Assembly: GCF_000521805.1 (NCBI RefSeq)
Contig: NZ_JAMB01000017.1
Location: 1-51,034 of the forward strand
Direction of reading: 5' to 3'
DNA length: 51,034 nt
From: Marinomonas ushuaiensis DSM 15871
GTDB taxonomy: Bacteria > Pseudomonadota > Gammaproteobacteria > Pseudomonadales > Marinomonadaceae
This document shows positions 30,518 to 38,533 of the stretch, piece after piece; within the stretch, counting starts at the first letter, position 1; each line of letters opens with the position of its first letter. Below the pieces are notes generated by a model. It was given only the letters and a program-made list of their open reading frames with translations. It was not told the DNA's origin and ran no database searches. A program made the translations under genes and the position numbers.

Positions 30518-30945
30518 TTAGGTAAAGCACACAACTTTTTATACGGGCCTTTAATAAATAACACCAAAATAACCACTAATAAAACAAGTGAGATATAACA
30601 AGTCGGAATCACAACATTTAGATTCGAACCGCCTCTCATTCCAGCCTGAGCTGTTGGACAAATAGCACCAGCAGAAAAGAACTCAGCGATAGATGCCAAT
30701 AAAGCGATAATAAACGCCACTCCCCAACCAATGCTAAAGAAGTGATGCTTACAACCTTTGTGCGGCACTAACAATGACACCAGCATTAAACTATAAGCAG
30801 CCAAAACTACATAACACACAGGGATCGAAAATAAATGCGGGCAGGCATTCGCTTGAAAGTTCTGATAACTAATAATCAATGCACCAAAAAAACCGTATGA
30901 TACAAGCGCTAAAAGGCTCAAGAAAATAACTCTATTGGTATTCAT
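30514..30945 (-). CDS. Four-TM membrane protein with duplicated cysteine motif, unknown function
   Basis: From the ATG at 30945 the product has 143 residues; a GTG three codons earlier is also possible, and GAGAG lies upstream. Four hydrophobic segments (about 6-26, 42-62, 69-90 and 110-132) are arranged as two similar halves. After the first helix of each half comes a loop with the same theme: CP, then a short span, then IPxCY (Cys35/Cys44 and Cys96/Cys116). Both loops should face the same side of the membrane, probably the periplasm, where they could form disulfides or bind a metal or cofactor. I do not recognise the family. It is the last gene of a three-gene run, 35 bases after the FG-GAP/UnbV gene. 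Confidence 0.85.
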   Translation of the reverse strand: MNTNRVIFLSLLALVSYGFFGALIISYQNFQANACPHLFSIPVCYVVLAAYSLMLVSLLVPHKGCKHHFFSIGWGVAFIIALLASIAEFFSAGAICPTAQAGMRGGSNLNVVIPTCYISLVLLVVILVLFIKGPYKKLCALPN

Positions 30946-30980
30946 AATACTCACTCTCTTTAAACAAGTGTTTCCTTTTT

Positions 30981-32600
30981 TTAATAGGAAACAGTCGGTA
31001 TATAGGTTTCGTTGTGATAGTTGCCACTTACTTTTGACTGAGTACCGTTTAAGTAATCAACTTGTATGTCAGTGGCTGTCAATTCAGATAAGCCGAATAC
31101 CATGGTGTGGCTTTGATCTGAACACAAGCCTTCGCCAACAATATACGTTTGTTTTACTACACTGCCATCCGCTAAGGTCACAGTCACTTTTGCGCCAATA
31201 GATTCAACCGTGTTAGCCAGCTTAACTTTCAAGAAATTATTACTAGGCGCGTTGCTTAAGAAAACCTTTTGCTCCCCTAATAAATTAATGTGGACCAGAT
31301 CAGGTGCACCATCTTGGTTAAAATCAGCCGTTAGAGGAGAAATACCAAAAAAACGATTTTGCACACCCGCTTTATCGCCTACTTCGCTGAATTCACCAGA
31401 ATGGGTTTGAAGTAAGAAGCGGCCATCTAAACGCCAAAAAGGCACAGCATGAGTTGGGAAACCAACATAATTTTCTGAAACCACTAGGTCATCTTTACCA
31501 TCAAGATTAAAGTCTTCAAAAATGGCACCCCATGAAAATTCATAGTCAGCCAGTTTACGCTCTTGTGCAGTATCTTCGAATTCGAAGCCGCCTTGGTTTT
31601 CGAACATCAACCATTTTTTATGCAAGATTTGCTCTTCTCTTAAATCACCTCGAACAATGGCATCCGGCGTGGTTGAACCGACATTAGAAAAAAAGAAATC
31701 AGGCAAATCATTATTACCCAAATCACTCACGGCAATGCCCATAGGGTAAGAGAAATAATCGCTGGTTGGGTTTGGCATATTTTTAAACTTAAGGTCACCT
31801 AGATTTTTCCAAGTACGAACCTGACCAGTATCGTGAGCAACAACTAAGTCTTCTAAACTGTCATTATCGACATCAATAAAAATCGCTTGAAACGTATTAT
31901 GCTGATATTCAAGTCCTGAAATTTTAGTAATGTTTGTAAACCCTGTACCCGTGTTTAGATACAACCCACTAACACCACCATAAACTTGATTGAAAATGGT
32001 TTCTCCTTCAACGTGCTCGCGAGCGATATAACCAGACACATACATATCGAACAAACCATCACGATTCAAATCTGCAATTGCAACAGAAAGCGGAACCGTT
32101 TTTTCATCAAGATCAAGGTCTAGCTTAACACTCGTAAAGACACCAGAGTTGTTCGTGTATTGCCATACACCAGATTGGCGAGCAATTAACATGTCAGTAT
32201 CACCGTCATGGTCCAAATCCATTGTCACAGCACCATAGGTGTCATCAGATGTATTTTTACGCCATTGAGTCGATACAGTAATATCAACAAATTCACCACC
32301 TCTATAGGCGTAGAAAACGTCATTCTGATCCATGCCACCACCAATAAATAACTCTTCCACACCGTCATTATCAATGTCTATTATTGCGCTCGCAGTAAAA
32401 GGCAAAGTACGAGCTTCATCGTAACTAGGTACAAATGGCAACGTTTTCTCAGTAAAGGTTGGAATGGTCAATCCGTCACTGGATACACCATAATCATCCG
32501 CTCTATCGTGAACACTTAACCAAGTCAGCGCAGCAAACAAAAGAGCAATCGCTAACACGGCATAGCAAATAATCGATGTCAGTAATTTTTTAATACTCAT
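30981..32600 (-). CDS. Exported FG-GAP/VCBS-repeat protein with C-terminal ASPIC/UnbV domain
   Basis: From the ATG at 32600 (GGAGAAG upstream) the product has 539 residues. An uncleaved-looking N-terminal hydrophobic segment (about 3-28) should export or anchor it. The body is a beta-propeller-like series of calcium-loop repeats, such as DIDNDGVEELFIGG, DLDHDGDTDMLIA, DLNRDGLFDMYVSG, DVDNDSLEDLVV, DFNLDGKDDLVVSE and DFNQDGAPDLVHIN. The last 80 residues match the ASPIC/UnbV domain (IGAKVTVTLADGS, GEGLCSDQSHTMVFGL, IQVDYLNG). Such proteins are secreted and bind Ca2+; no enzyme activity is known for most. The start overlaps the upstream gene's stop (ATGA), implying coupling. The partner and substrate are unknown. 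Confidence 0.88.
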   Translation of the reverse strand: MSIKKLLTSIICYAVLAIALLFAALTWLSVHDRADDYGVSSDGLTIPTFTEKTLPFVPSYDEARTLPFTASAIIDIDNDGVEELFIGGGMDQNDVFYAYRGGEFVDITVSTQWRKNTSDDTYGAVTMDLDHDGDTDMLIARQSGVWQYTNNSGVFTSVKLDLDLDEKTVPLSVAIADLNRDGLFDMYVSGYIAREHVEGETIFNQVYGGVSGLYLNTGTGFTNITKISGLEYQHNTFQAIFIDVDNDSLEDLVVAHDTGQVRTWKNLGDLKFKNMPNPTSDYFSYPMGIAVSDLGNNDLPDFFFSNVGSTTPDAIVRGDLREEQILHKKWLMFENQGGFEFEDTAQERKLADYEFSWGAIFEDFNLDGKDDLVVSENYVGFPTHAVPFWRLDGRFLLQTHSGEFSEVGDKAGVQNRFFGISPLTADFNQDGAPDLVHINLLGEQKVFLSNAPSNNFLKVKLANTVESIGAKVTVTLADGSVVKQTYIVGEGLCSDQSHTMVFGLSELTATDIQVDYLNGTQSKVSGNYHNETYIPTVSY

Positions 32601-33271
32601 TTTTTCGCTTCTCCATTGACTAAACACACACTAGGCTTATTTTTAAATACCATGAAAAGAGACAGACTAAACACAATAAAAAATGCCACATTCAAAGCGA
32701 TAGGCATGACATGTTTACCTAATTGAGGAGCAACCAGATAAACGAGAAAGCTGGCGACTATAAGCAAGATAGGGTTAAAAAAAGCCATCCATTTTGGATA
32801 ATGTGTCTTTCCTTTAAAAATTAAAACAACGAAAATGACAGAGAGAAGCAGTGTCGTGACTCGAACCACTTGTAATAGGGTTTCATAACGTAAATCATAT
32901 AAGGCCACCAGCGCGTCTATTTCTGCGCTTTCAGGTAACTGCATTAGCGCTGAAATACTGGCTCTTGAGCCTATCCAAACTACGCCGACCATAAATCCCA
33001 TTGAACCAATAATAAAAGCACTAAACGCTAACTTGTTCGAGGCAGGCTTCAACATGAGATATAAATGATAACAACCGACTGGATAGAGCAAGGCTCCGAA
33101 CACCCCTAAAAAGTGACCAAGGCTAGTACGATCAACATTAATGCCCTGCATAAAGCCAAAACCACCATCGGCAAAACGAGCCAGTGGATCATAATGTAGT
33201 AGGTACTCTCCTGCACCAACCACTACTGAAGCCAATAGTCCCATTATTCCTGTTAACACAAAGACATTCAT
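32597..33271 (-). CDS. Seven-TM membrane protein of unknown function
   Basis: I start at the ATG at 33271, preceded by AGGGGGG, giving 224 residues; the longest frame begins 12 codons earlier without such a site. Hydropathy by eye gives about seven helices, with a first loop HYDPLARFADGGFGFMQGIN and a possible conserved region HFLGVFGALLYPVGCYHLYLML. I recognise no enzyme or transporter motif; it may belong to one of the uncharacterised DUF membrane families. It is the first gene of a coupled three-gene set with the FG-GAP/UnbV and four-TM cysteine proteins, so all three probably act together at the cell envelope. Confidence 0.85.
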   Translation of the reverse strand: MNVFVLTGIMGLLASVVVGAGEYLLHYDPLARFADGGFGFMQGINVDRTSLGHFLGVFGALLYPVGCYHLYLMLKPASNKLAFSAFIIGSMGFMVGVVWIGSRASISALMQLPESAEIDALVALYDLRYETLLQVVRVTTLLLSVIFVVLIFKGKTHYPKWMAFFNPILLIVASFLVYLVAPQLGKHVMPIALNVAFFIVFSLSLFMVFKNKPSVCLVNGEAKK

Positions 33272-33321
33272 AACCCCCCTATTTAACACTGAATAAAAAA
33301 CAAACAATTAAATTATTAAGT

Positions 33322-33349
33322 GTAGAGGCTTATATAGAAAAAAGGTTCC
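33322..33349 (-). promoter_or_regulatory. Possible ECF/sigma-E-like promoter of the three-gene cassette
   Basis: On the minus strand GGAACCT (ending near 33343) is followed after 16 bases by TCTAC (33326-33322). This resembles the sigma-E-type pair GGAACTT and TCTGA with usual spacing. The start point would lie about 45 bases before the ATG at 33271. Found by eye, with mismatches in both elements. Confidence 0.3.
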
Positions 33350-33414
33350 AAAAATGAAACTTTATATCACATATGTAATTAGACGATTCCGTCTTCCTAT
33401 GATTTTTTGACAAT

Positions 33415-33452
33415 AAAAAAAGGCGATACCTGATTCAGGTATCGCCTTTTTT
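33415..33452 (-). terminator. Strong terminator of the malic enzyme gene
   Basis: A GC-containing stem (33422-33432 with 33436-33446) has a very short loop around 33433-33435 and is flanked by A7 on the left and T6 on the right. It is symmetric, so it can stop transcripts in both directions. It lies 16 bases past the maeB stop and insulates the cassette upstream. Confidence 0.9.
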
Positions 33453-33468
33453 AAAACCATATTTTTAC

Positions 33469-34737
33469 TTAAGCACCGAAGTGATCAAGATTCTCAAGCG
33501 GGTAAAAATCTGGGTATGGAAGCATTGCCACACCAGAGTCTACTGCGGCACGAGCAACCGCTGCAGAAACCACATTAAGAAGACGAGCATCCATTGGTTT
33601 TGGCAAGATGTATTCTTTACCGAAACTCAATGCAGTGCCACCATATGCTGCAACAACATCGGCTGGCGCTGCTTCTTTTGCAAGATCTTTCAATGCATGA
33701 ACCGCTGCCACTTTCATTTCTTCGTTAATCTTAGTAGCGCGAACATCTAATGCACCACGGAAGATGAAAGGAAAGCCAAGTACGTTATTTACTTGGTTAG
33801 GGTAGTCAGAACGCCCCGTCGCCATGATCAAGTCATCACGAGTGGCACGAGCCAACTCAGGATTAATTTCTGGATCAGGATTTGAACAAGCGAAAACAAT
33901 TGGATTCGCTGCCATTTTACTAAGCTGATCAGCAGAGAACAAATCAGGGCCAGATACACCAATGAAAACATCAGCACCATCAATAGCATCATCCAATGTA
34001 CGTTTGTCAGTGTCGATAGCAAACATAGCTTTAAACTGATTCAAATCGTCACGACCAGAGTGAATCACCCCCTTACGGTCAAGAACAAAAATGTTTTCAC
34101 GTTGTGCACCACAAGCAATAATCAGCTTCATACACGCTGTTGCTGCGGCTCCAGCACCTAGGCAAACGATTTTTGCATCAGCAATGTTTTTACCTTGAAG
34201 TTCAAGCGCATTTAACAAACCTGCCGCCGTCACAATCGCCGTACCATGTTGATCATCATGGAAAACAGGAATAGAACAACGCTCAATCAATTGACGTTCG
34301 ATTTCAAAGCACTCAGGCGCTTTGATGTCTTCCAAATTAATGCCACCGTAGGTGTTAGCAATACGAGCAACAGTATCAATAAAAGCTTGTGGGCTTTCGG
34401 ATTCGACTTCTACATCAACAGAGTTAATACCAGCAAAGCGTTTAAACAATAAACCCTTACCTTCCATTACTGGTTTACTTGCTAATGGTCCTAGATTACC
34501 CAGACCAAGGATTGCAGAACCGTCAGAAATAACAGCAACCAGATTACCCTTACCTGTGTAACGGTAAGCATTTTCTGGATCTTTTGCGATTTCACGACAA
34601 GGCTCAGCCACACCTGGGCTATAAGCTAGAGAAAGGTCACGGGCGGTGGCCGTTGGTTTAGTAATAGTAACGCTCAGTTTGCCTGGAACTGGATACTCAT
34701 GGTAGTCCAGTGCAGCTTGCATAATATCTTCTGCCAT
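33469..34737 (-). CDS. maeB: Malic enzyme (malate to pyruvate, NAD(P)-dependent), short form
   Basis: The enzyme decarboxylates malate to pyruvate and yields NAD(P)H. The 422-residue product has the malic N-terminal domain (about 15-150, with YSPGVAEPCREI, DGSAILGLGNLGPLASKPVMEGK and the catalytic region VDVEVES) and a Rossmann C-terminal domain (about 160-400, with KIVCLGAGAAATACMKLI and FACSNPDPEI). The HDDQHGTAIVTAAGLLNAL metal-binding block is intact. E. coli MaeB (759 residues) carries an extra phosphotransacetylase-like domain; that domain is absent here and the gene ends cleanly before a terminator, so this is a natural short form. Cofactor preference (NADP more likely) is inferred. 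Confidence 0.95.
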   Translation of the reverse strand: MAEDIMQAALDYHEYPVPGKLSVTITKPTATARDLSLAYSPGVAEPCREIAKDPENAYRYTGKGNLVAVISDGSAILGLGNLGPLASKPVMEGKGLLFKRFAGINSVDVEVESESPQAFIDTVARIANTYGGINLEDIKAPECFEIERQLIERCSIPVFHDDQHGTAIVTAAGLLNALELQGKNIADAKIVCLGAGAAATACMKLIIACGAQRENIFVLDRKGVIHSGRDDLNQFKAMFAIDTDKRTLDDAIDGADVFIGVSGPDLFSADQLSKMAANPIVFACSNPDPEINPELARATRDDLIMATGRSDYPNQVNNVLGFPFIFRGALDVRATKINEEMKVAAVHALKDLAKEAAPADVVAAYGGTALSFGKEYILPKPMDARLLNVVSAAVARAAVDSGVAMLPYPDFYPLENLDHFGA

Positions 34738-34906
34738 TGTGATGTTTCCGTCTATTTGGTGTTATTAATTAGTTTTATATAGCCAAACTGGTCCTTGTTT
34801 CTAAACTCCTAAAAGTCTCGAAAACGGAACCTTATCATTCTGTCTCATAAGAATAGTCGATCTACACAACTCTTTAAAGTATGAAACCATAGCAATATTC
34901 TATCAC

Positions 34907-35689
34907 TTAATGATGAATAGAAGATTTGATCTCCGACAAATCATTAGGATGCCTTACAGAAAGCACCCAAGACTTAAATATTGCCTTACTATTTCTTCTT
35001 TGATGTTGCCAACCTCGCACCTCTATTTCCTTACCTTCAAGATAAAACACTTTTTGGGCAGGCCAATAATCCATGGCAGAGGATGACAAATTGATCACTA
35101 GATCCAGATTGGTTTCTAACCACCAACCGCCTCGGTTCTTAGTAACAGATGTGATGGTGACACGAGATATTGCAAATCCAGCTTTTGGCTGCCATTGCAA
35201 GGTTTGCTGCCATAATCCTTTATGTGCACTGCGGGCTTTGGTTTCAGCGCCTTCAAAGCACACTTGATATGCCAAATTAGGAGGTACTGCAATACGATAA
35301 CCAAGTCCTTCGGATAGTAGCTGACTTGTTAGTGAAATACGATCTTTATCAAAAAGGTAATATAAGTACCGACCGTATCTGTCTTGGCCACTTCTTGCTT
35401 CTTGAATATAAACAAACTGATCAACAAGTGAACGAAGAAACGTTGTCGCTTCAACGGCATAAGGATCATGACGACCATGCTTATGATCTAGCTCTGGTGT
35501 GTCTATTCCTACCAAACGAACCTTACGCCCATCGACTAGGTGTATTGTATCCCCATCCACCACTCTTTTAATTTTAGCTTTTTCAAGTTCACCGGTTGCC
35601 CTGCATAGTTCGGCGGCTTGAATCGAGAAGGACAAAAACAAAAAAAGCGCCAAGAAAACTTGGCGCTTTTTTAGTGCGTTCACAATCAT
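34907..35689 (-). CDS. Secreted thermonuclease-family (SNase-like) nuclease
   Basis: The 260-residue product has a signal peptide (about 1-25, KKRQVFLALFLFLSFSIQAA) and an SNase/TNase domain (about 38-165). Expected catalytic residues are visible: Arg and Glu in KVRLVGIDTPELD and Arg in GQDRYGRYLYYLF. VDGDTIHL supplies the calcium-site Asp. The remaining 90 residues are a C-terminal extension without a recognised domain. It would degrade nucleic acid outside the cytoplasm, perhaps for nutrient scavenging. The start is eight bases after the rpmE stop with only GTGGA nearby as a ribosome binding site. The rpmE terminator hairpin lies within its first 17 codons, so expression depends on read-through or a promoter inside rpmE. 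Confidence 0.93.
   Translation of the reverse strand: MIVNALKKRQVFLALFLFLSFSIQAAELCRATGELEKAKIKRVVDGDTIHLVDGRKVRLVGIDTPELDHKHGRHDPYAVEATTFLRSLVDQFVYIQEARSGQDRYGRYLYYLFDKDRISLTSQLLSEGLGYRIAVPPNLAYQVCFEGAETKARSAHKGLWQQTLQWQPKAGFAISRVTITSVTKNRGGWWLETNLDLVINLSSSAMDYWPAQKVFYLEGKEIEVRGWQHQRRNSKAIFKSWVLSVRHPNDLSEIKSSIHH
35641..35672 (-). terminator. Intrinsic terminator of rpmE embedded in the nuclease signal-peptide codons
   Basis: Positions 35641-35654 and 35659-35672 form a perfect 14-bp inverted repeat with a four-base loop, comprising an 8-bp GC-rich core and A6/T6 flanks. On the minus strand it reads as a classic terminator 26 bases after the rpmE stop, yet it codes for the KKRQVFLALF part of the nuclease signal peptide. 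Confidence 0.9.
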
Positions 35690-35697
35690 TCCACTGC

Positions 35698-35916
35698 TTA
35701 TTGAGCAGTAGTACGACGTGCTCCGAAACGCTTGTTAAAGCGATCAACACGACCACCAGTATCCAACATTTTTTGCTGGCCTGTGTAGAAAGGGTGGCAG
35801 TTGCCGCATACATCAAGGTGCATGTCTTTGCCTGCAGTCGAGTTAAGATTTAGAGTGTTACCACAAGTACAAGTTGCAGTAAGCGCAGAGTAAGCTGGAT
35901 GAATATCTTTTTTCAT
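35698..35916 (-). CDS. rpmE: 50S ribosomal protein L31, zinc-binding form
   Basis: From the ATG at 35916 the product has 72 residues and aligns with E. coli L31 (70). It begins MKKDIHPAY and ends [18 protein letters not shown]. Four cysteines (16, 18, 37 and 40, in CTC and CGNC) form the zinc site, so this is the C+ type, which can be replaced by a Zur-regulated zinc-free copy under zinc limitation; no such copy is in this window. The longest frame extends 13 codons upstream and is not supported by the family. It is divergent from priA. L31 bridges the ribosomal subunits. Confidence 0.98.
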   Translation of the reverse strand: MKKDIHPAYSALTATCTCGNTLNLNSTAGKDMHLDVCGNCHPFYTGQQKMLDTGGRVDRFNKRFGARRTTAQ

Positions 35917-36236
35917 TGTATTTACCTTTGGTATTATGTGCCGCCACTTGATCAATAGAAATGGGTAATAAATTACCTGCCAAGCACCGCACGGTTTGCT
36001 GTACAGAAATTGTACCGCAGTTTTAAGAACTGCCTACTTTATTGATGAATCGTAAAATAAGCAACTTTTTTATTACTCTATCCTTATAAATGCCACACTT
36101 TCTCGTGCCTTTTTAATAAAATTGTCCCTCGCACCGAACCACCACTCTGTCGTACACTTAATTCATTACTCGATATTCTATTTTTTCTGCTTTATTAAAT
36201 TTTCTGCTTTCATTAAACAAGGGTTTAACCTAACGC
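35917..36236. other. Divergent intergenic region between rpmE and priA
   Basis: This 320-base gap carries the promoters of both genes. Two small inverted repeats lie side by side at 36001-36015 (GTACA with TGTAC) and 36017-36033 (GCAGTT with AACTGC), 85-120 bases from rpmE. They could be leader hairpins of rpmE mRNA or operators. No reading frame is supported. Confidence 0.5.
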
Positions 36237-38468
36237 ATGCAAGAGGCGCTTCTTACTCCTTATCCTTTCATCAAGGTCGCTTTACCTGTACCTATGCGCA
36301 CTTTATTTGACTATAAAGTACCAAAGGCCATCGCCCTAAGGCATACATTAAAACCAGGAATGCGAATCAAGGTACCTTTTGGAAAAAGCAGTCGTCTCGG
36401 TGTTATTGTTTCTTTAAGTGAAACCAGCGATTGGGATCCTGAACAAGTCAAACCCCTTACCTCATTATGCGATGAAAGCTCTGTTATTACAGAAGAACTG
36501 ATGGCGCTGTGCGAATGGGCCGCACGTTATTATCATCACCCTATTGGCGATGTGATTTTTCACGCTCTGCCCGTTCTCTTGCGAAAAGGGGAAAATGCTG
36601 AATTTCGTACAGAAAATTGGTGGCTAACCACTCAGGAAGGTCAAAACCTTGCTCTTGATCAATTAAGCCGAGCGCCTCGACAGCAAGATTTCTTAAAGGC
36701 TGTTCAGCAGCACCCAAATGGATTGAGCCAACACGCTGCTTCTGTTTTAGATCTTGCCCCTGCAGCAGGAAAAACGCTAGAAGAAAAAGGTCTGCTACGC
36801 AGAGAACCTCGCTCCTTTAATAAAAGTGGAGAAAAACACGCTCACCAGATGCAAGTTCCACCTACGCTAAACCCTGAACAAACCATCGCCACAGAAGAAC
36901 TTCTCGATCATAGAAGTCATTTCAATGTGGCGTTATTAGATGGCGTCACGGGCAGCGGTAAAACTGAAGTATTCTTACGCGTCATGGAACGCCTTATAGA
37001 TGAAGGCAAACAAATTCTCGTCATGGTGCCAGAAATTGGCCTAACTCCTCAGACTCTCAAACGCTTCGAAATCCGCTTTAATACTGACATCGTATTAATG
37101 CATTCCAACATGAGTGATAGAGAGCGCTTAGATGCTTGGCTATTGGCCGCGAATGGGCATGCAAAAATCATTATCGGCACACGTTCATCCGCTTTTATTC
37201 CCGCACCGAACCTTGGCCTTATTGTTATCGATGAAGAACACGATACTTCTTATAAGCAACACGAAGGTTTTCGCTATCACGCCCGTGATCTTGCGATCAA
37301 ACGTGCTCAGTCGCTTGATATTCCAGTTTTACTGGCATCAGCAACACCCTCCTATGAAAGTTTAACCAACGCTCTACAAAAGAAATTCACTTGGTTAAAA
37401 CTTAGAAAACGTGCCGGAAATGCTCATATTCCAGAAATGGAACGCGTAGACCTTCGAGGAAAAACCTTGATTCACGGCTTCAGTGAATATGCTCTTGCCA
37501 GCATCAAATTGTGTTTAGAACGTAAAGAACAGGTACTCGTATTCTTAAACCGCCGAGGTTACGCACCAACACTTATGTGTCATCAATGTGGTTGGATTGC
37601 CGCATGTGATCATTGCGATGTGAATCTCACCGTTCACAAACGCGCGAACAAACTGCATTGTCACCACTGTGATACACAAAAAGCCTTACTGCATACTTGC
37701 CCAGAATGTCAGTCAGAAGAACTCTTCACCGTCGGCGAAGGAACAGAACAGATAGAAACTCAACTGCACACGCTTTTTAAAGACACGCCTATCTTACGAA
37801 TCGATAGAGACAGTACCCAGCGCAAATCGGCAATGGCAAAGCTAACGCAAAAAATTCATGAGCATGATCAAGCAATCCTTATTGGTACTCAAATGCTCGC
37901 CAAAGGCCATCACTTTCCCAATGTAACCTTAGTGATCATTATGGATGCGGATGCGGGACTTTTCTCATCTGATTTTCGAGGCATGGAACGAACCGCACAA
38001 CTAATCACTCAGGTCGCAGGTCGAGCTGGCCGGGCGAAAAAACCAGGCCACGTATTATTGCAAACCTACCATCCGGATCATGCTGCCATAGAATGCTTAT
38101 GCAACCTTGGCTACGAACATTTTGCCATTGATGGTTTAGCAGAACGTAAGTCCTTATCGCTGCCGCCCTTTTATCATCAAGTCATTATTCGCGCAGAATC
38201 TAGCAACGAACAGGAAGCCATGCAGCTTTTAGCAGCGATGAGAAACGACCTAGAACCTTATTTTTCAAAAGAGGTCTATCTTGTTGGCCCTTATGCCGCC
38301 ATCATTGTACGCAAGGCAGGACAACATAGAGCTCTCGTATCCATTAAGTCTCCACACCGCGGCCCTTTACATCAAGCGACCCAGATGATCACTCAATGGC
38401 TAGAACAGTCAACAAGACAACACAAAATTCGTTTTGCTATTGACGTTGATCCACTGGAAACTTACTAA
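36237..38468 (+). CDS. priA: Primosomal protein N' (replication restart helicase PriA)
   Basis: PriA recognises stalled forks and D-loops and starts PriB/DnaT/DnaC-dependent reloading of DnaB. The 743-residue product (E. coli 732) has an N-terminal DNA-binding domain (about 10-105, VALPVPMRTLFDYKVP) and a winged-helix region. The superfamily 2 helicase core has Walker A DGVTGSGKTEV near residue 240, DEEHD and ASATPSYES. An eight-cysteine zinc region follows (CHQCGWIAACDHCD through CHHCDTQ to CPECQ, about 446-500), then the C-terminal helicase lobe with QMLAKGHHFPNV and QVAGRAGR. No strong ribosome binding site is visible. ftsN-like follows on the same strand. Confidence 0.98.
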   Translation: MQEALLTPYPFIKVALPVPMRTLFDYKVPKAIALRHTLKPGMRIKVPFGKSSRLGVIVSLSETSDWDPEQVKPLTSLCDESSVITEELMALCEWAARYYHHPIGDVIFHALPVLLRKGENAEFRTENWWLTTQEGQNLALDQLSRAPRQQDFLKAVQQHPNGLSQHAASVLDLAPAAGKTLEEKGLLRREPRSFNKSGEKHAHQMQVPPTLNPEQTIATEELLDHRSHFNVALLDGVTGSGKTEVFLRVMERLIDEGKQILVMVPEIGLTPQTLKRFEIRFNTDIVLMHSNMSDRERLDAWLLAANGHAKIIIGTRSSAFIPAPNLGLIVIDEEHDTSYKQHEGFRYHARDLAIKRAQSLDIPVLLASATPSYESLTNALQKKFTWLKLRKRAGNAHIPEMERVDLRGKTLIHGFSEYALASIKLCLERKEQVLVFLNRRGYAPTLMCHQCGWIAACDHCDVNLTVHKRANKLHCHHCDTQKALLHTCPECQSEELFTVGEGTEQIETQLHTLFKDTPILRIDRDSTQRKSAMAKLTQKIHEHDQAILIGTQMLAKGHHFPNVTLVIIMDADAGLFSSDFRGMERTAQLITQVAGRAGRAKKPGHVLLQTYHPDHAAIECLCNLGYEHFAIDGLAERKSLSLPPFYHQVIIRAESSNEQEAMQLLAAMRNDLEPYFSKEVYLVGPYAAIIVRKAGQHRALVSIKSPHRGPLHQATQMITQWLEQSTRQHKIRFAIDVDPLETY

Positions 38469-38533
38469 TCAAGCAAGCATAATGTGCGCATTGCACACGG
38501 TGTCTCAACTTATAAAAGCTAAAAGCCCAAACT

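Noticed and set aside
35596..35853. 85-residue plus-strand frame across the rpmE-nuclease junction
   Set aside because: Overlaps rpmE and the terminator on the opposite strand; the product is explained by antisense reading of known genes.
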